DNA of 64,000 nucleotides, from contig NC_079875.1 in NCBI RefSeq assembly GCF_029227915.1, positions 26,170,001 to 26,234,000 on the forward strand. The letters run 5' to 3'. This document shows, in pieces, positions 12,186 through 23,865 of the stretch. Below the pieces are notes generated by a model, which saw only the letters and a list, made by a program, of their open reading frames with translations, made no database searches and had not been told where the DNA came from. This DNA is from Hydractinia symbiolongicarpus. Taxonomy: Eukaryota; Cnidaria; Hydrozoa; Anthoathecata; Hydractiniidae. Made by a program: the position numbers and the translations under genes. Position 1 is the first letter of the stretch; every line of letters begins with the position of its first letter.

Positions 12186-13980
12186 CCCAGTAAACACGAG
12201 ACGTCTTAAACACGTCTTAAAAACGTTTTTTGAAGACCAGATGAGACGTGTCTAAGACGTCTTTGACCCGTCTAAAAGTGTAACGCCTAAAGACGTCTTT
12301 GAGAAACGTAAAAAAGACGTCTTTTTGCGACGTATTAAAGACGTTTTAAAGACGTTTTTGAGACGTTCCCGTAGGTACCAAAACGTCTTAAAGACGTCCT
12401 TATTTAGTCTCTTTCAAACGTTATACTGCCAAGGCAGGCCTGCTTCAAATAATTTTCGCCTATGCGTATTAGGATTTTAGTAATTTTAATTCTGATGGAG
12501 GTGTGGCAAACCAAAACAAGAAAAAGGTTAAGAAAACGATGATGAAGTATTTAATAGAAAATTTATCTTTCAATCATTTATATAAATAAACAGTTTAATA
12601 AGTATAAATAATATCACACACAAGCTTTTTTATAAGCAACAACAACGAAAACAAATTCATTATATACTTTCGGAAACTTTTCTTGTTCTAAAAGATGAAT
12701 GTTCAATGAGCAACAGATAAGCAACAATCAAGCATTTAAAACACAAAAACCTAAGCTGCATTAAGCTAAACTGCTGTTTTGCTTATAAAAAAGCGTGCAT
12801 TCAAAAAAATATACAGCGTAGCTAATACTACAAAATTAAAATTGTTGACCATAAACAATAAAAGTTAGTATCTTTGAAGGTTGTCTTGAACAACAGCGTC
12901 ATTTTATTTCGCCAATCAGTAACACTTTTGTCTGAGCCCTGCTTCTAAAATATGTCTGTCATATTGTGCACGTTGGATGATGTGTTTATTCTTTGAAGTT
13001 ATATCCAAACAACCCTTTAATAAAATGCATTTCAGTCATTACACCAATATATAAAGTAGCTACTGCTTTTTTTTTAAGAACAAACTTTATAGGTCTAAAG
13101 CTTTAGAACATGTGGGACGTGCACTTGGAGCGGAATGGATAGCTAAAACTAAGCATTTAAAGTATTATTTTCGCAAGTAGTAATGAAAGCTCCCCTTGAA
13201 AGACCAAAAATCACAAATGTTCCTGGCCGAGAAAGTACAAAAAAATATTTAAGATACTTTTAATCACCAAAATACTTTCTTTATTGTCCATTCATATCTC
13301 GGATAAATACAGCCTTTTTTGCTTTACTATTTACTTGTTGTTTTATGGAGCACATTATTCCTTTAACTTCAAAAGTAAACGTCAAATGCAACATTTGTTA
13401 AAATAGAACGATGTTCTTCACAAGTTTATTCTATGTGGTCTTTCGAACGCTGTTTTCATTGTAAAATGTATCCTTTTTTAGACAAATTTAATTCGAATTT
13501 TTGGCTACCTCTGTATAAGAAATTCTGAAATATCAAGAACGTTTATTTCTACGCCAATTATTGCGAATGGGCAAACAAATAACGTAGTTATTTGTTTCTT
13601 GTGAAATTATTTTTAAAACGAAAAGAAATGATGACATTCATTTCGAACGAGATTATACTTGTCTTACAGAGACCTAATAAAGACGTCTTTGAGACGTTTA
13701 TTTCCAACGAGATTTCACTAGTCTTACAGAGACCAAATAAAGACGTCTTTGAGACGTTTCTTTAGAACGAGATATAACTGGTCTAACGGAGGCCAAATAA
13801 AGACGTCTTTAAGACGTTTCTTTAGAACGAGATATAACTGGTCTAACGGAGGCCAAATAAAGACGTTTCTTTAGAACGAGATTAACTCGTCTTATAAAGA
13901 CGCCTTTTTCTTGTCGAGAGACGTCCGAATGAGCTAGAGATGAGAAAAGACCTCTTGAAGACGTCTTTGTGTTTACTGGG
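12186..13980. mobile_element. Non-autonomous DNA transposon (MITE) with palindrome-rich ends
   Basis: Terminal inverted repeats begin CCCAGTAAACACGAGACG on the left, and the right end is the inverse of CCCAGTAAACACAAAGACG. Both ends are flanked by TA (12184-12185 and 13981-13982), consistent with a TA target duplication. Subterminal regions (12190-12410 and 13670-13975) are packed with AAGACGTCTT palindromes. The right side includes a roughly 62-bp unit repeated about four times at 13670-13880. The interior has no ORF with a motif. A TA target site suggests mobilisation by a Tc1/mariner-type or similar transposase, which is an inference. Confidence 0.8.
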
Positions 13981-14255
13981 TAACAATTATCCTGTATCAA
14001 TACAAAAAGTAGCAAATATATAAGACACTCTTCTCTTTTTAATGCCTCGTTTATCAATTTTACGGCTAAAATATATAAATCCTGAGACGAGGTTGTTGAC
14101 CCTAAATGACAATTATCTTGCATCAATACGAAAATTCGCAAATATATAACACTCGTCTCTTTTAAATGCCTCGTTTTATCAATTTTATGGCCAAACTATA
14201 TGGAAACAGAGACGATTTTGTTGACCCTAAATTACAATTATCTATATAATAATAC
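13981..14255 (-). repeat. Tandem array, right arm, in inverted orientation (about 2 copies)
   Basis: Two-plus copies of the array unit lie here as reverse complement (ATGCCTCGTTTATCAATTTT, then CCTAAATGACAATTATCTTG), starting immediately at the MITE's right TA. Left of the MITE all units are in plus orientation. The MITE therefore sits at, or created, an orientation switch. Confidence 0.85.
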
Positions 14256-14913
14256 GCTAAGTGTGTCCGTGTGTCTGTGACAGGCAAAGTTGGTATCGTC
14301 ATTTTCCTTTGATGTTGCCGAAAAAAATTTTTGATGTTGCCGAAAAAAATATGTCTTCTTTGTCGTGAAAAGCCGCGAGTTTTGTGTGGTTTGTTAAATT
14401 AAGTTCTAGCACATAGTAACGGAAATTGTGTTTGCAAAAAAGATGGCTGTCCTTTTTAAGCATTTGTCTTCTCTTGTCTTGAAAATAAATCTTTACAAAA
14501 GCATTTAAAAAGGGGCATTGTATATAAATGAAGTATAGAAAGGTTTCTGTAAGGTTTGTTTATGTTTTTTGAAGTTTTGATGATATTATTGATGCGAGAC
14601 ATGTTTGTTAGCTAGCATCAACCACACCAACAACAACTAGCTAGGTAGCTAGGAATTTATAAATATGTAGCCATGTTCTTTATGCCTAGCTAAGTCTCCA
14701 GTTTATATTTAAGTGACCAGCTATTAGCTGCTGTAGCTACCTAATGTTAGCTTCAGTTTTATGTTGCTTTTTACATGTAAGCTAATCTTAGTGGTCTTTG
14801 CTAAGAATGTGACTGTAACTTATTTTAATTGACATTTTAAACTTAAATTAACAAGCCACAACAACTTTTAAAAAAGTATTACATAATATTTAAGAAGAGT
14901 TTAAGGACTGTTT
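14256..14913. other. Non-coding stretch
   Basis: No gene seen. The stretch contains CTAGCTAG-rich short runs (about 14613-14700), a composition feature found elsewhere in the window. Confidence 0.5.
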
Positions 14914-15425
14914 CTAAGCAAATAATGTATTTTTCACAATTTGTGTATGCAAATAATGTATTTTTCACATTTTGTGTAACTAAACTTATATACATCGGTT
15001 ACATGCAATATGACGAAACGATTTTTATTTAACATGTAGTAGTTCTGGTACCTTAAGTGTAGTGATTTTTGTTGTTCTATATGTTCTGACTAAAATGTTT
15101 TTGTTTATGACATTTTGTCTTAATTAAGAAAAGTTTCAACTTTTTTGAGGGAGTACAATACCGAAAAAACTAAGCAAATAATGTATTTTTCACAATTTGT
15201 GTATGCAAATAATGTATTTTTCACATTTTGTGTAACTAAACTTATATACATCGGTTACATGCAATATGACGAAACGATTTTTATTTAACATGTAGTAGTT
15301 CTGGTACCTTAAGTGTAGTGATTTTTGTTGTTCTAGATGTTCTGACTAAAATGTTTTTGTTTATGACATTTTGTCTTAATTAAGAAAAGTTTCAACTTTT
15401 TTGAGGGAGTACAATACCGAAAAAA
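14914..15425 (+). repeat. Recent tandem duplication, 256-bp unit, two copies
   Basis: 14914-15169 and 15170-15425 are almost identical. The only difference I noticed is TTCTATATG versus TTCTAGATG. Each copy also contains the internal short repeat GCAAATAATGTATTTTTCAC twice. Confidence 0.9.
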
Positions 15426-16600
15426 CTTGTGTTTTTTTATATTTTGTATGAATTCTTACCGGGCAGGAATCTGTACAACATACCGAAATGACTGATTCCT
15501 CTCTATTTATAAATTTGATGCGTTCCAAAATTTTGGGTAATATTTAATGAGTACAAGATGCAAATACTGATTTTTGTTGAATTAGAAGTATTTCCTACAA
15601 CCATTCTTTTTTTACACTTTTGTGGAGAAAAAGTGTATGCAATATCATCAGGATAACTGATTTTGTTGTAAATTGTTTTTCTTTTTCACATTTTGGATTG
15701 AAATATTGTTATAAAGGGCATGTATCAATAGACATATATATACCAAAATAATTAAATTCTGCAAACTTTGATTTTGTCGTTCACCTCTCATCTTTTATAT
15801 TTTGATTAAACTTTTGAGGAAAACCATAGGAATTATTTAGAATTTGTATTTTGTGTTGCAAATTTAGTGCAAAAATTTAACTGTTGTGAGGCAGGACCAT
15901 ATGCAATTATATATACCAAAAATAATAATTTGATATTCTACAAGTTGTATTTTTGTATGCACTTAAATGACTGCTTTTTCTGAGTTGAATTTGATGGGTT
16001 TTATATCAATTTTGTGGAAGATTTTATGGCTGAAGACAATATAGAACATGCCAATTGAACTGATTTTTGTTCATATTTTGATTTGCTCCTCATAAACCTT
16101 TGTGTTTTACATTTATTGTAAACTTTTTTGAGGAAGGACCATATATATATATATACAATGTTTTTAAAATAATGATTTTTGTTGATTTGAAATTTACTCC
16201 TTGCTCATTGCTTTTTCGACATTTCAGGTTAAAATGTTTGGTAAAGTCAGTACGGATCATTAGACAAAAAATTGTTTTGTTAACCGCTTAATTTTTACAT
16301 TTTGTGCATATTTTTTTGTGCATATCCCTCTATTGCGGGAGAGGATGGTATGCAAACGAATAAATGATTTTTCAAAGTTTAACTTTTTGTTTTTAGGTGT
16401 TTTGTGTTTGTTTAAGTTTGGGTTTTTGATTTTGTTCAGGTTGCATTGTTGTATAAGCATTTAGGGAAAAGACAATGTTTAAAATGCTCAAAGAACTTAT
16501 TTCATAGATCTGTGCTTACTGTTGCAAGCCTTTCTTTTCGACACTTCAGATTAAAATATTGAAGGTTTTCAACATAATCACATAACAAATAGATATACAA
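15426..16600. repeat. Diverged repeat-rich stretch related to the 256-bp unit
   Basis: Motifs of the preceding unit recur irregularly in degraded form: (C/A)TGATTTTTGTTG near 15570, 15658, 16068 and 16172, and TTTTTGAGGA(A/G)G near 15815 and 16125. This suggests an older, decayed satellite-like array of which the two 256-bp copies are the youngest part. The open frames at 16100-16291 (+) and 16260-16460 (-) lack motifs. Confidence 0.45.
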
Positions 16601-16861
16601 TAGGTAAACATGAGTATTGAAATTTATTAACCCGAGGTGATTTATATTCAACGACGCGCAGCGGAGTTGAATATAATATCACCGAGGGTTAATAAATCCA
16701 ATAACCTATGTTTACCTATTGTATATATGTTTTATTATATACCCAAAAGAGATTGTATAATTATAACACGGTGATATTATATTCAACTCCGCTGCGCGTC
16801 GTTGAATATAAATCACCTCGGGTTAATAAATCTCAATAACCTATGTTTACCTATTGTATAT
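16601..16861. repeat. Palindromic fold-back element with nested inverted repeats
   Basis: 16601-16730 is itself an imperfect palindrome: ATACAATAGGTAAACAT at the left and ATGTTTACCTATTGTAT at the right, centred on CGACGCGCAGCGGAGTTG. A second inverted half lies at 16771-16861, again carrying CTCCGCTGCGCGTCG and ending in the same ATGTTTACCTATTGTATAT. The three half-sites make alternative hairpins possible. No coding capacity. Confidence 0.85.
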
Positions 16862-18629
16862 CTACTTATTATCTAGACCTTACAGAAAAATATGACGTCA
16901 AATAACCGACATTGCTGTTTTCCAGGGGATTGATATGTGTTTGTTGTTGCCGTGGTGCTACGAAATGGCTGGTAAATTAAATTTAGAAAAGTTCTTAAAA
17001 AAAGCTTTGTTTGTTTTTTTATAACTTCCATATAACACCTGAAATAGATCTACAAGGGAAAAGATAAAAAGATTTAAAAAGACGGCATGCGACTAAGCAA
17101 AAGGTTATCTTCCTACAGTTTTCTTTTTTGTTATTATTTACACACTAAGCAAAAAGTCTTGCCTGTACAAAGTTCAGATTTCAAATGAAAATTGTAACCA
17201 CTCTTTCAAACCTCCTAATTTTTAATTTTTTCATATACCCAAGGATATTCTAACTTAAAATAATCTGGAAAATGTTGGTACAATTTATTTCTCAATTAAA
17301 AAGTTGATGGGTTTGTTGAATACACGCTTCGGACATTTAATACATCCTAAAATTTTATTTATTTATTTATTACAATTTAAAATATGACTACTAGTGAATA
17401 CGCTACAGATCAGAACGATTCTTTTTTGTCGGAATCTTCGGAAAAATGTCTTAGAAATATCATTTGTAAAACACGCGCAAAACATATTCAAAAAGTAATG
17501 CCTTGATGTAATTTAAAGGAGCCGCAAAATAAATTTTAAGAGAGAGAAAAAAAATATTACATGTTTAAAATCAGCTAAAATAAATGCGTTGACAACAAAT
17601 AAATAAGTGTGTTCGATAAATATGTATCTATATTTCTTACTAACAATATTTTTAAAGAATATTCATGGCTGTGTTAAGAAAAAATAAGTAATTTTAGATA
17701 AATAATATGCAGCACTGAATGATGTAAACACTAGGGGCTATACATAACACTAATTATTATTTCATGTGCAATTTTTTTGTTGTGCAACCTCTTTTGTTTT
17801 GTTTCGCTTTTGTTATACAGCAGCTGTTTCGTATAAATTCGAAACAGCAACTGTTGTTGAACCATTTCGCAACATAGAAGGTCATTGATAACCAACCAAG
17901 CTTAAGATGGATCTTAAGATAACTACGCAGTCAAAAGTTTAAAAAATATTATGTTGAAGATTATTAGAAATTATATATACAAAAATATAAACAAAAAACG
18001 AAAAGGAGTATTCATTAAGTAGTTTTTTCTCAGTAATGTTACAATCCCGTAGGAACATCTTTAAACATTTATTTTGTTAAGAAAAACAACATTCAATTAA
18101 GGAATGTTTTTTCTTCTCCCCTATACACCAAATATGCCGTCTTTAATACATCGGGAAAAATCCGTTCACGTTTGAAGATTTTGAAATTTTGAATTCTTGC
18201 GCATAGTAGAATATGTAATTATACAAAGCTACGCTTTTATTGACCAGGCGTGATACAATGTGTATAGGGTGTTAACGTAAATTACGCAAGTTCTTGTTGA
18301 CTGTAATATAGTTAATAAAAATACACTCTTTACTGCATATAACTATTCTATTGGTATATTCAAAATTAAGTAGAAACATATATCGTCTGTTTTAAGTAAC
18401 CCAAGCCCTAACTCGATGAAAGCACCAACGTAAATATAGTTTCTAGGATTAAGTCTTTGATGAGCTTGTTACACGTTTTTCTATTTAAAAGAACATGCAC
18501 CAAGCGTGTTTTTTGATCATTGTGTTTCTAAGAAAATTCGCATTTGAAAAATTCTTCGTTAATTGGTTAAAGCTAACTAGCCTGCAAACATCACAATAAA
18601 TCGTTAGTGATAAATTTCTGCATATAGAA
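16862..18629. other. Non-coding stretch
   Basis: No gene, RNA or strong repeat recognised. Confidence 0.5.
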
Positions 18630-18717
18630 GTTGCTTTACTGGAGTATGGAAAGGCAACACAACAATAGCTAAAGTTGCTTTACTGGAGTATGGAAAGGCA
18701 ACGCAACAATAGCTAAA
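18630..18717 (+). repeat. 44-bp direct duplication
   Basis: GTTGCTTTACTGGAGTATGG and the following bases occur twice in tandem (18630-18673 and 18674-18717), with one A/G difference seen. Confidence 0.85.
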
Positions 18718-18789
18718 ACTATTAAATGTATGGGACTAAATAATTAAGAGGACCGCAAAAAATGTCACGGGAAATTAAGGTATTTTCAC

Positions 18790-19649
18790 AGCAAGTTACG
18801 GAAAATGAAAGTTATAACTTAAATGACGTATTTTTAACGTTATTCGTGTAACGTTATAAAAACGGTATACGATTAAAGGTTTTTGTAACGTTATTAATAC
18901 GAACTCAAATTAAACGTTTTTAGAAACGTTCCTAAGAATAACGTTTTTTGTAAGTCACTAATTCACGTATATTTAACGTTATTAGTGTGGCATTATTAAA
19001 ACGGTCAACGATTAAACGTTTTTGTAACGTCTCTTTTATAACGTTATTTAAACGAACTCAAATTAAACGTTTTAGAAACATGTGCAAACGGTGAGATATT
19101 TGAACGGTATTTAGACCAACGGAATGACGTTATTAGAACGTTAATTTAGAACGTCATTTGAACGTTACATGCGGAACGTTACTTGAACGTGCGTAAAAAA
19201 GTTGTTATTGAATGTGCAAACGGTACGTTATATGACCGTTAATTGAACGAAGATGATAGATGTGCACATTTTACATGGCTGGCCTCACAAATATCGAGGG
19301 ATATACCCTGTGTATTTTTTTCCAAGAGGGGCCATGGCTTAGATGGAGAGTCCTAGAGTATTAAATGCTCATTTTGAGCTATGCAATCCCAATTAGGGCC
19401 CGCTCTCTACTAGACAACTTCCGGTAACATCCAACGGCCACACAGTGTGCCATCTCCACAATTTCCCTCACATGGCTTGGGTTAACCCGGGGCTATGGTA
19501 AAATTCACTCGCCCATGTTGATTCTCCGTAAAGAGGATTCAAACCCCAGTATTCCGCACAGAGTACGAGAGCTATAACCACTAATCTACGGCACCACGAA
19601 CAAAATAACTTCTTTTGGACTTTAATAAAACGTTCTTGTGCCCACTGGG
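18790..19649. mobile_element. AACGTT-rich MITE, left end not found, interrupted by a SINE
   Basis: The palindrome AACGTT and near variants occur more than fifteen times between about 18820 and 19260. The right terminus is the inverse of CCCAGTGGGCACAAGAACG (19631-19649) followed by TA (19650-19651). I could not find the matching left terminus, so that end is probably truncated. The SINE at 19255-19603 separates the body from the right end. The architecture parallels the MITE at 12186-13980, which also starts CCCAGT, is flanked by TA and is studded with short palindromes. Confidence 0.6.
19255..19603 (-). mobile_element. tRNA-derived SINE, copy 1
   Basis: Read on the minus strand, the head shows RNA polymerase III promoter boxes. 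The A box is TAGATTAGTGG (19588-19578) and the B box is GGTTTGAATCC (19545-19535), at tRNA-like spacing. A body of about 270 bp follows to near 19255, ending in ATCT-like short repeats. A second copy at 62575-62850 shares the body (CATCCAACGGCCA, CTCACATGGCTTGGGTTA) but has a degraded head. The Pol III boxes and shared body support a SINE. No intact tRNA cloverleaf is claimed. Confidence 0.8.
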
Positions 19650-19651
19650 TA

Positions 19652-21190
19652 AGTAGTATTTCTTGTTTGAGTTTTTCTCGCAACTTGATTGGCTAATCTG
19701 AACGAAATATATGCTGTATTTTGTTTTTCAATCAAGAAACGAGTGCAATTTTTACTTATACAGCGTGCAAAATATTCTTCCTTTGGTTGGCTGATTTAGC
19801 GTGCAAAAAGCTTATATTTTTGCCTTGATTGGTTGAAAATTCGTAGAAAAAGCCTATTTTGTTCTTAAAAACTAACATTTGGCGGTGAATTTGTTTTCAC
19901 AAATATTTTTTTTATGATTCGAAAATTTTCTTTTGTTTCGACATTCAAATAGTCATTAATCATAGAGCACGCGCTCTCCACCGGGTGCAAACAAAACAAA
20001 GTTTGATTATAACAGTCAACTCGAAAGAATTATATAATAGCACGACGATGGAGTTCTGTGTTATTTGGCTTCACAATGATAATTTATTCTTTTAAAAATT
20101 CATAGTTTTTATTTCCATTCAAATTCTTTCAAGCGTGACATGAACATAATTTGTTATAATGATCCAAATCGCACGTGACTTCATAAATTCAAAAAATTTA
20201 TAAGTTCATGAATATAAATGAAATAAATTACCTTGCAGTGATTATCTTGGCCCCCATAACATTTATTCAAATAATAATCAATAGGCATTTTTTATTCCTT
20301 TCACAAAGAGAATAAGAACAATTTTAGGAGAAACCTAAATCTATTTTCTTAAAGAAGGGAGCTACACTGTAGCTACTAAATATTTTTATTTATGAAAATG
20401 TGTGACCTTTGAGTAAAACATTTTCGTAAGAACAGCAGCATGTTCAGTAGTTTATCACTTCTTGAACATATTCAATAAATGATACACCTACAATACTAAT
20501 ATGAACTTGAACAGTCAAACCAAAACAATGAGCCAAAATATGTTTATTATAAATTTATACTGAATGCAAAAGGATATTAAAAGTGTGACAATAATTAAGG
20601 GATCTCACCTCTGTGCACATAGCTAGCGATAACATTCAACCTATAATATCTGGCTAGGATGAAAATATAAGTATAATATATATATAAATTATAATTATAT
20701 AAGTTATTTGAGGTTTAAGTAAACTAGGTAAATATTTCAGATCTTACAGTATAGAATATAAACTTTTTGGAGGAGCAAGAAACAAGACGTTTGTTAGCTT
20801 GCTATAGCTAGCTAGCTAGTCAACATTAAAGTTGTCATGAATACACTTAATATCAATAAATATTCATAATTGTTGTTACACTACCACTATTAATACCCTC
20901 TATGTACTTTTATTCACTGCGACTCTTTCAATACGGCAGTTGAACATTATAAAACCAACATTTGTTGATAACTAGAGTCAGAACAGCTAGTAAACAACTT
21001 GGCGTCCTGAACATTATCTAAACTAACCTCGTTTTCATGCAATGTTTTGATTTTTCGCTACCACGGATGACTTTGAAAAGGCGATATTGCAATAGGTCTA
21101 TTGTTATATCACACTGTAGGCTTGACATTTAATTGTTATCGAAATTATGGCTTGTTTAGACATAAATTTTACTTACGTTTACTGTTAAAA
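19652..21190. other. Non-coding stretch
   Basis: No gene seen. It contains GATTGG(C/T)T motifs at 19688, 19787 and 19828 and a GCTAGCTAGCTAG run near 20805-20818. Confidence 0.45.
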
Positions 21191-21191
21191 T

Positions 21192-21237
21192 CTCATTGGA
21201 AAAGCCTCTGGACATTTCCAGAGGCTTTTCCAATGAG
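21192..21237. repeat. Perfect 21-bp stem, 4-nt loop hairpin
   Basis: CTCATTGGAAAAGCCTCTGGA (21192-21212) is followed by CATT and then its exact reverse complement (21217-21237). There is no mismatch, although the surrounding sequence is unstructured. It could be a young micro-inversion, a fold-back remnant or a structured RNA precursor. Confidence 0.9.
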
Positions 21238-21770
21238 TTGACTATTGTAAAATAATTAAAAATTGATGGAAGGTATTGTTGCTTTATCGCTTTTGGTCTA
21301 CACATTGTTTTCATTCAAATTTCTTTTATAAGAATCATCGAGGCTCAAAATCCGAAATTTTAAGAATATTTTAAGAATAATGTGTTTTGTGGAAATTCAA
21401 ATAGTCGGAAATATTCACTTTTTTTGTTGCTTATTAGTTCTTATTGGTGTTTTTCACATTTTTTCAGTCAGTCATGTTTTAAATTTTCTTTGTTTATATT
21501 TTCTATCTATAGCATGTGCAAAAAACCGCAAACCCTTTAACTTTTGTAAACATTGGAAACTCATTGAAGCACATGTTTTTTAATAAGAATGCTCATCTTG
21601 AAGGAAACCTTTTAATGTTTTTTAACCTTTCTAATTTAAAGCGTAAAAACACGTAAAAAAGGATCAAAATAGGAGCAATATATTTTTGCTCATGTTACTT
21701 TTTCTGTGACGAAAAATCGGATTAATCATTTGTCCACAAAATACAGAAAGATTCTACTTGATGAAACGAA
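21238..21770. other. Non-coding stretch
   Basis: No gene supported. The hydrophobic open frame at 21380-21583 is T-rich, without a motif or splice context. Confidence 0.45.
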
Positions 21771-22600
21771 GTTTCAAGTTCTAATGATAATCCTAACAAG
21801 AGTTATTATATTTTCCGATTATAAGGATTTCATAGAGATATTTAGGGGTAGTTTCAAGTAATAGCCAATATCAAAGTCTCTGCGACATGCAAGTGTCTAA
21901 TAGATAAATATTTAAACTTAGTAAGTATCATAGCCGTACGTACAGTTTTCAACCCAATATGAGGGAATTTGCTTACCCTCGCCTACAATGCTCCCGCAAG
22001 AATACGCCGGAGGATGTCACTTTGCACCCTCCCTCTTGTGACAATGTAGTGCTAAACCAATTTAGCTTGAAAATAATGTAATGACAAAGAAAAAAATTAG
22101 CTTGTTTCTGTCAGCATGTTCTAGATAGCGTTCACAGCAAAAAAACATAGAATTTTTCTTTCTGGAAATTCGTCCGGAGCCATATTTTACAAATCTGTTA
22201 ACGTGTGTATGTTAATTAATGATGACAGAAGTAGGTCCCTGAAAACAAAATGATAATTTTGAAAGTCGGTTAACGATGGCAACACCGACAAAGTAACAAA
22301 TCAAGCAATGTCCCGTAAATTTTTGAAAAAGGTGAAGTTCAGTCGGCCAATTTTCGTTTACATATTCTGTTGAATTTAGATGATATAAAATCAAGAACTA
22401 GAAAGCTATTAGTAAAGAATTCCATAGAATAAATATAATAAATTGTGTTTTTCGCGGGAATTAATTTTCAGCATAATCCGCAAAATTAATTCTAAAATTA
22501 AAAGTAAGAGCCATCCGAGAAGGTTTGTTCCTGCCCAATGTTGCATAATTGCGAAATTTTGTATAAGAAAATTTCTGAAAAAAAAGTGGCCAGGTTTAAT
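21771..22600 (+). repeat. Long direct repeat, copy 1
   Basis: About 830 bp that recur at 22928-23865 in the same orientation, beginning GTTTCAAGTTCTAATGATAA in both. Shared landmarks in the same order include CAACCCAATATGAGGGAA, GATGTCACTTTGC, CTAGAAAGCTATTAG and AATTTTGTATAAGAAAATTT. Several indels separate the copies, so the duplication is moderately old. Confidence 0.85.
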
Positions 22601-22927
22601 TTGCAGCTTTATGCAAAGAATGACGTTACATAAAATTACTGGCTAAGAGATCTAGTGCCGCCCATGTCCTTTATAAACAAAATGATTTTGCACAAAATTG
22701 ATAATGTTTTTTTACGAAACACGGTTAAATCCAGGATGCACTGAAGACAGTGGTAGATATTGGCAGAAATAGGGCAGATAAGATTCAATCTAAAATTATG
22801 CCATTAAACAAAAAACATTTTTGCAAAAAAATATATTTTTGTGATTTAATACTCTTATGAGAATACTGAATTAATCTCTTAACGGTTAGCTAGTTTGGCA
22901 TATTGAATGATTCCCTTTGTGTTGTAA
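22601..22927. other. Spacer between the long direct repeats
   Basis: About 330 bp of AT-rich sequence with no gene or further repeat recognised. Confidence 0.45.
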
Positions 22928-23865
22928 GTTTCAAGTTCTAATGATAATCCTAACAAGAGTTATTATATTTTCTCGATTATAAGGATTTCATAGGGATATG
23001 TAGGAGTAGTTTCGAGTAATAGCCAATGTCAAAGCCTCTTATAGGTATGGGAACAAAAATCTGGCACGCATGTGTCTAATTAAAAATCAGTAAATATCAT
23101 AGTCGTACGTATGACTTTCAACCCAATATGAGGGAAGTTGATTACCCTCGCCTATAATACTCCGGCCAAAATAAGCTGGACGATGTCACTTTGCGCCTTT
23201 CCTCTTTTCACGAGGTAATGCTTGATCAAGGACAGAATTAGCTTATTTCCGTCAGCATTTTCTACATAGTGATCCGTATTTTACAAATCTGTTAAAGGGA
23301 ATAAAATAGTCCCTTTTGGCGTATGGTAATGTTAATTAATGATGGCAGAAGTGTAGGTCCCTTGAAAGTCGGATAACGATCGGGCAAAACTAACAAATCA
23401 TGAAAGTGTTTAAAGTATCTTTCACGATATATGAAATTTTCATGATCATTGCACTCTTACATTAATAGTTATACGAAATTATGTTGGAGTTTGCTATAAA
23501 AGTTTCTCGGGTAGCTTCAAGCAATGTCCCTATTTTTTCAGAAAGGTGAAGTCTAGTCGGCCAATTTTGTTTACATATTCTATTGAATTTAGATGATATA
23601 AAAACAAGAACTAGAAAGCTATTAGCAAAGAATTCCATAGAAAGGTATAATAAATTGTGTTATCTCCAAATTTTGAAATTTTGCGTAGCAATAAGATAAA
23701 TAAAATGTAGTTTATTAGGAAAAATTTCGTGGGAAATAATTTTCGCGGATTTCGGCATAATAACCGTGTAAATTCGAAAAGGTTTGTTCCCGCGAAAATT
23801 TTAAATAATTGTTTGATCCGCGAAATTTTGTATAAGAAAATTTCTGAAAAATTTCCATGGTCGAA
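22928..23865 (+). repeat. Long direct repeat, copy 2
   Basis: Partner of 21771-22600 at an offset of about 1157 bp. It carries an extra segment of about 130 bp (around 23400-23510) that is absent from copy 1. No ORF with a motif is conserved between the copies, so the repeat is probably a non-autonomous element or segmental duplication. Confidence 0.85.

Noticed and set aside
19535-19590. tRNA gene
   Set aside because: A and B boxes are present but acceptor-stem pairing is not evident and the sequence continues into a repeated SINE body.
21380-21583. Hydrophobic 67-codon frame that could be a small membrane protein
   Set aside because: T-rich sequence gives Phe/Leu-rich frames by chance; no conserved motif, no splice or promoter context.
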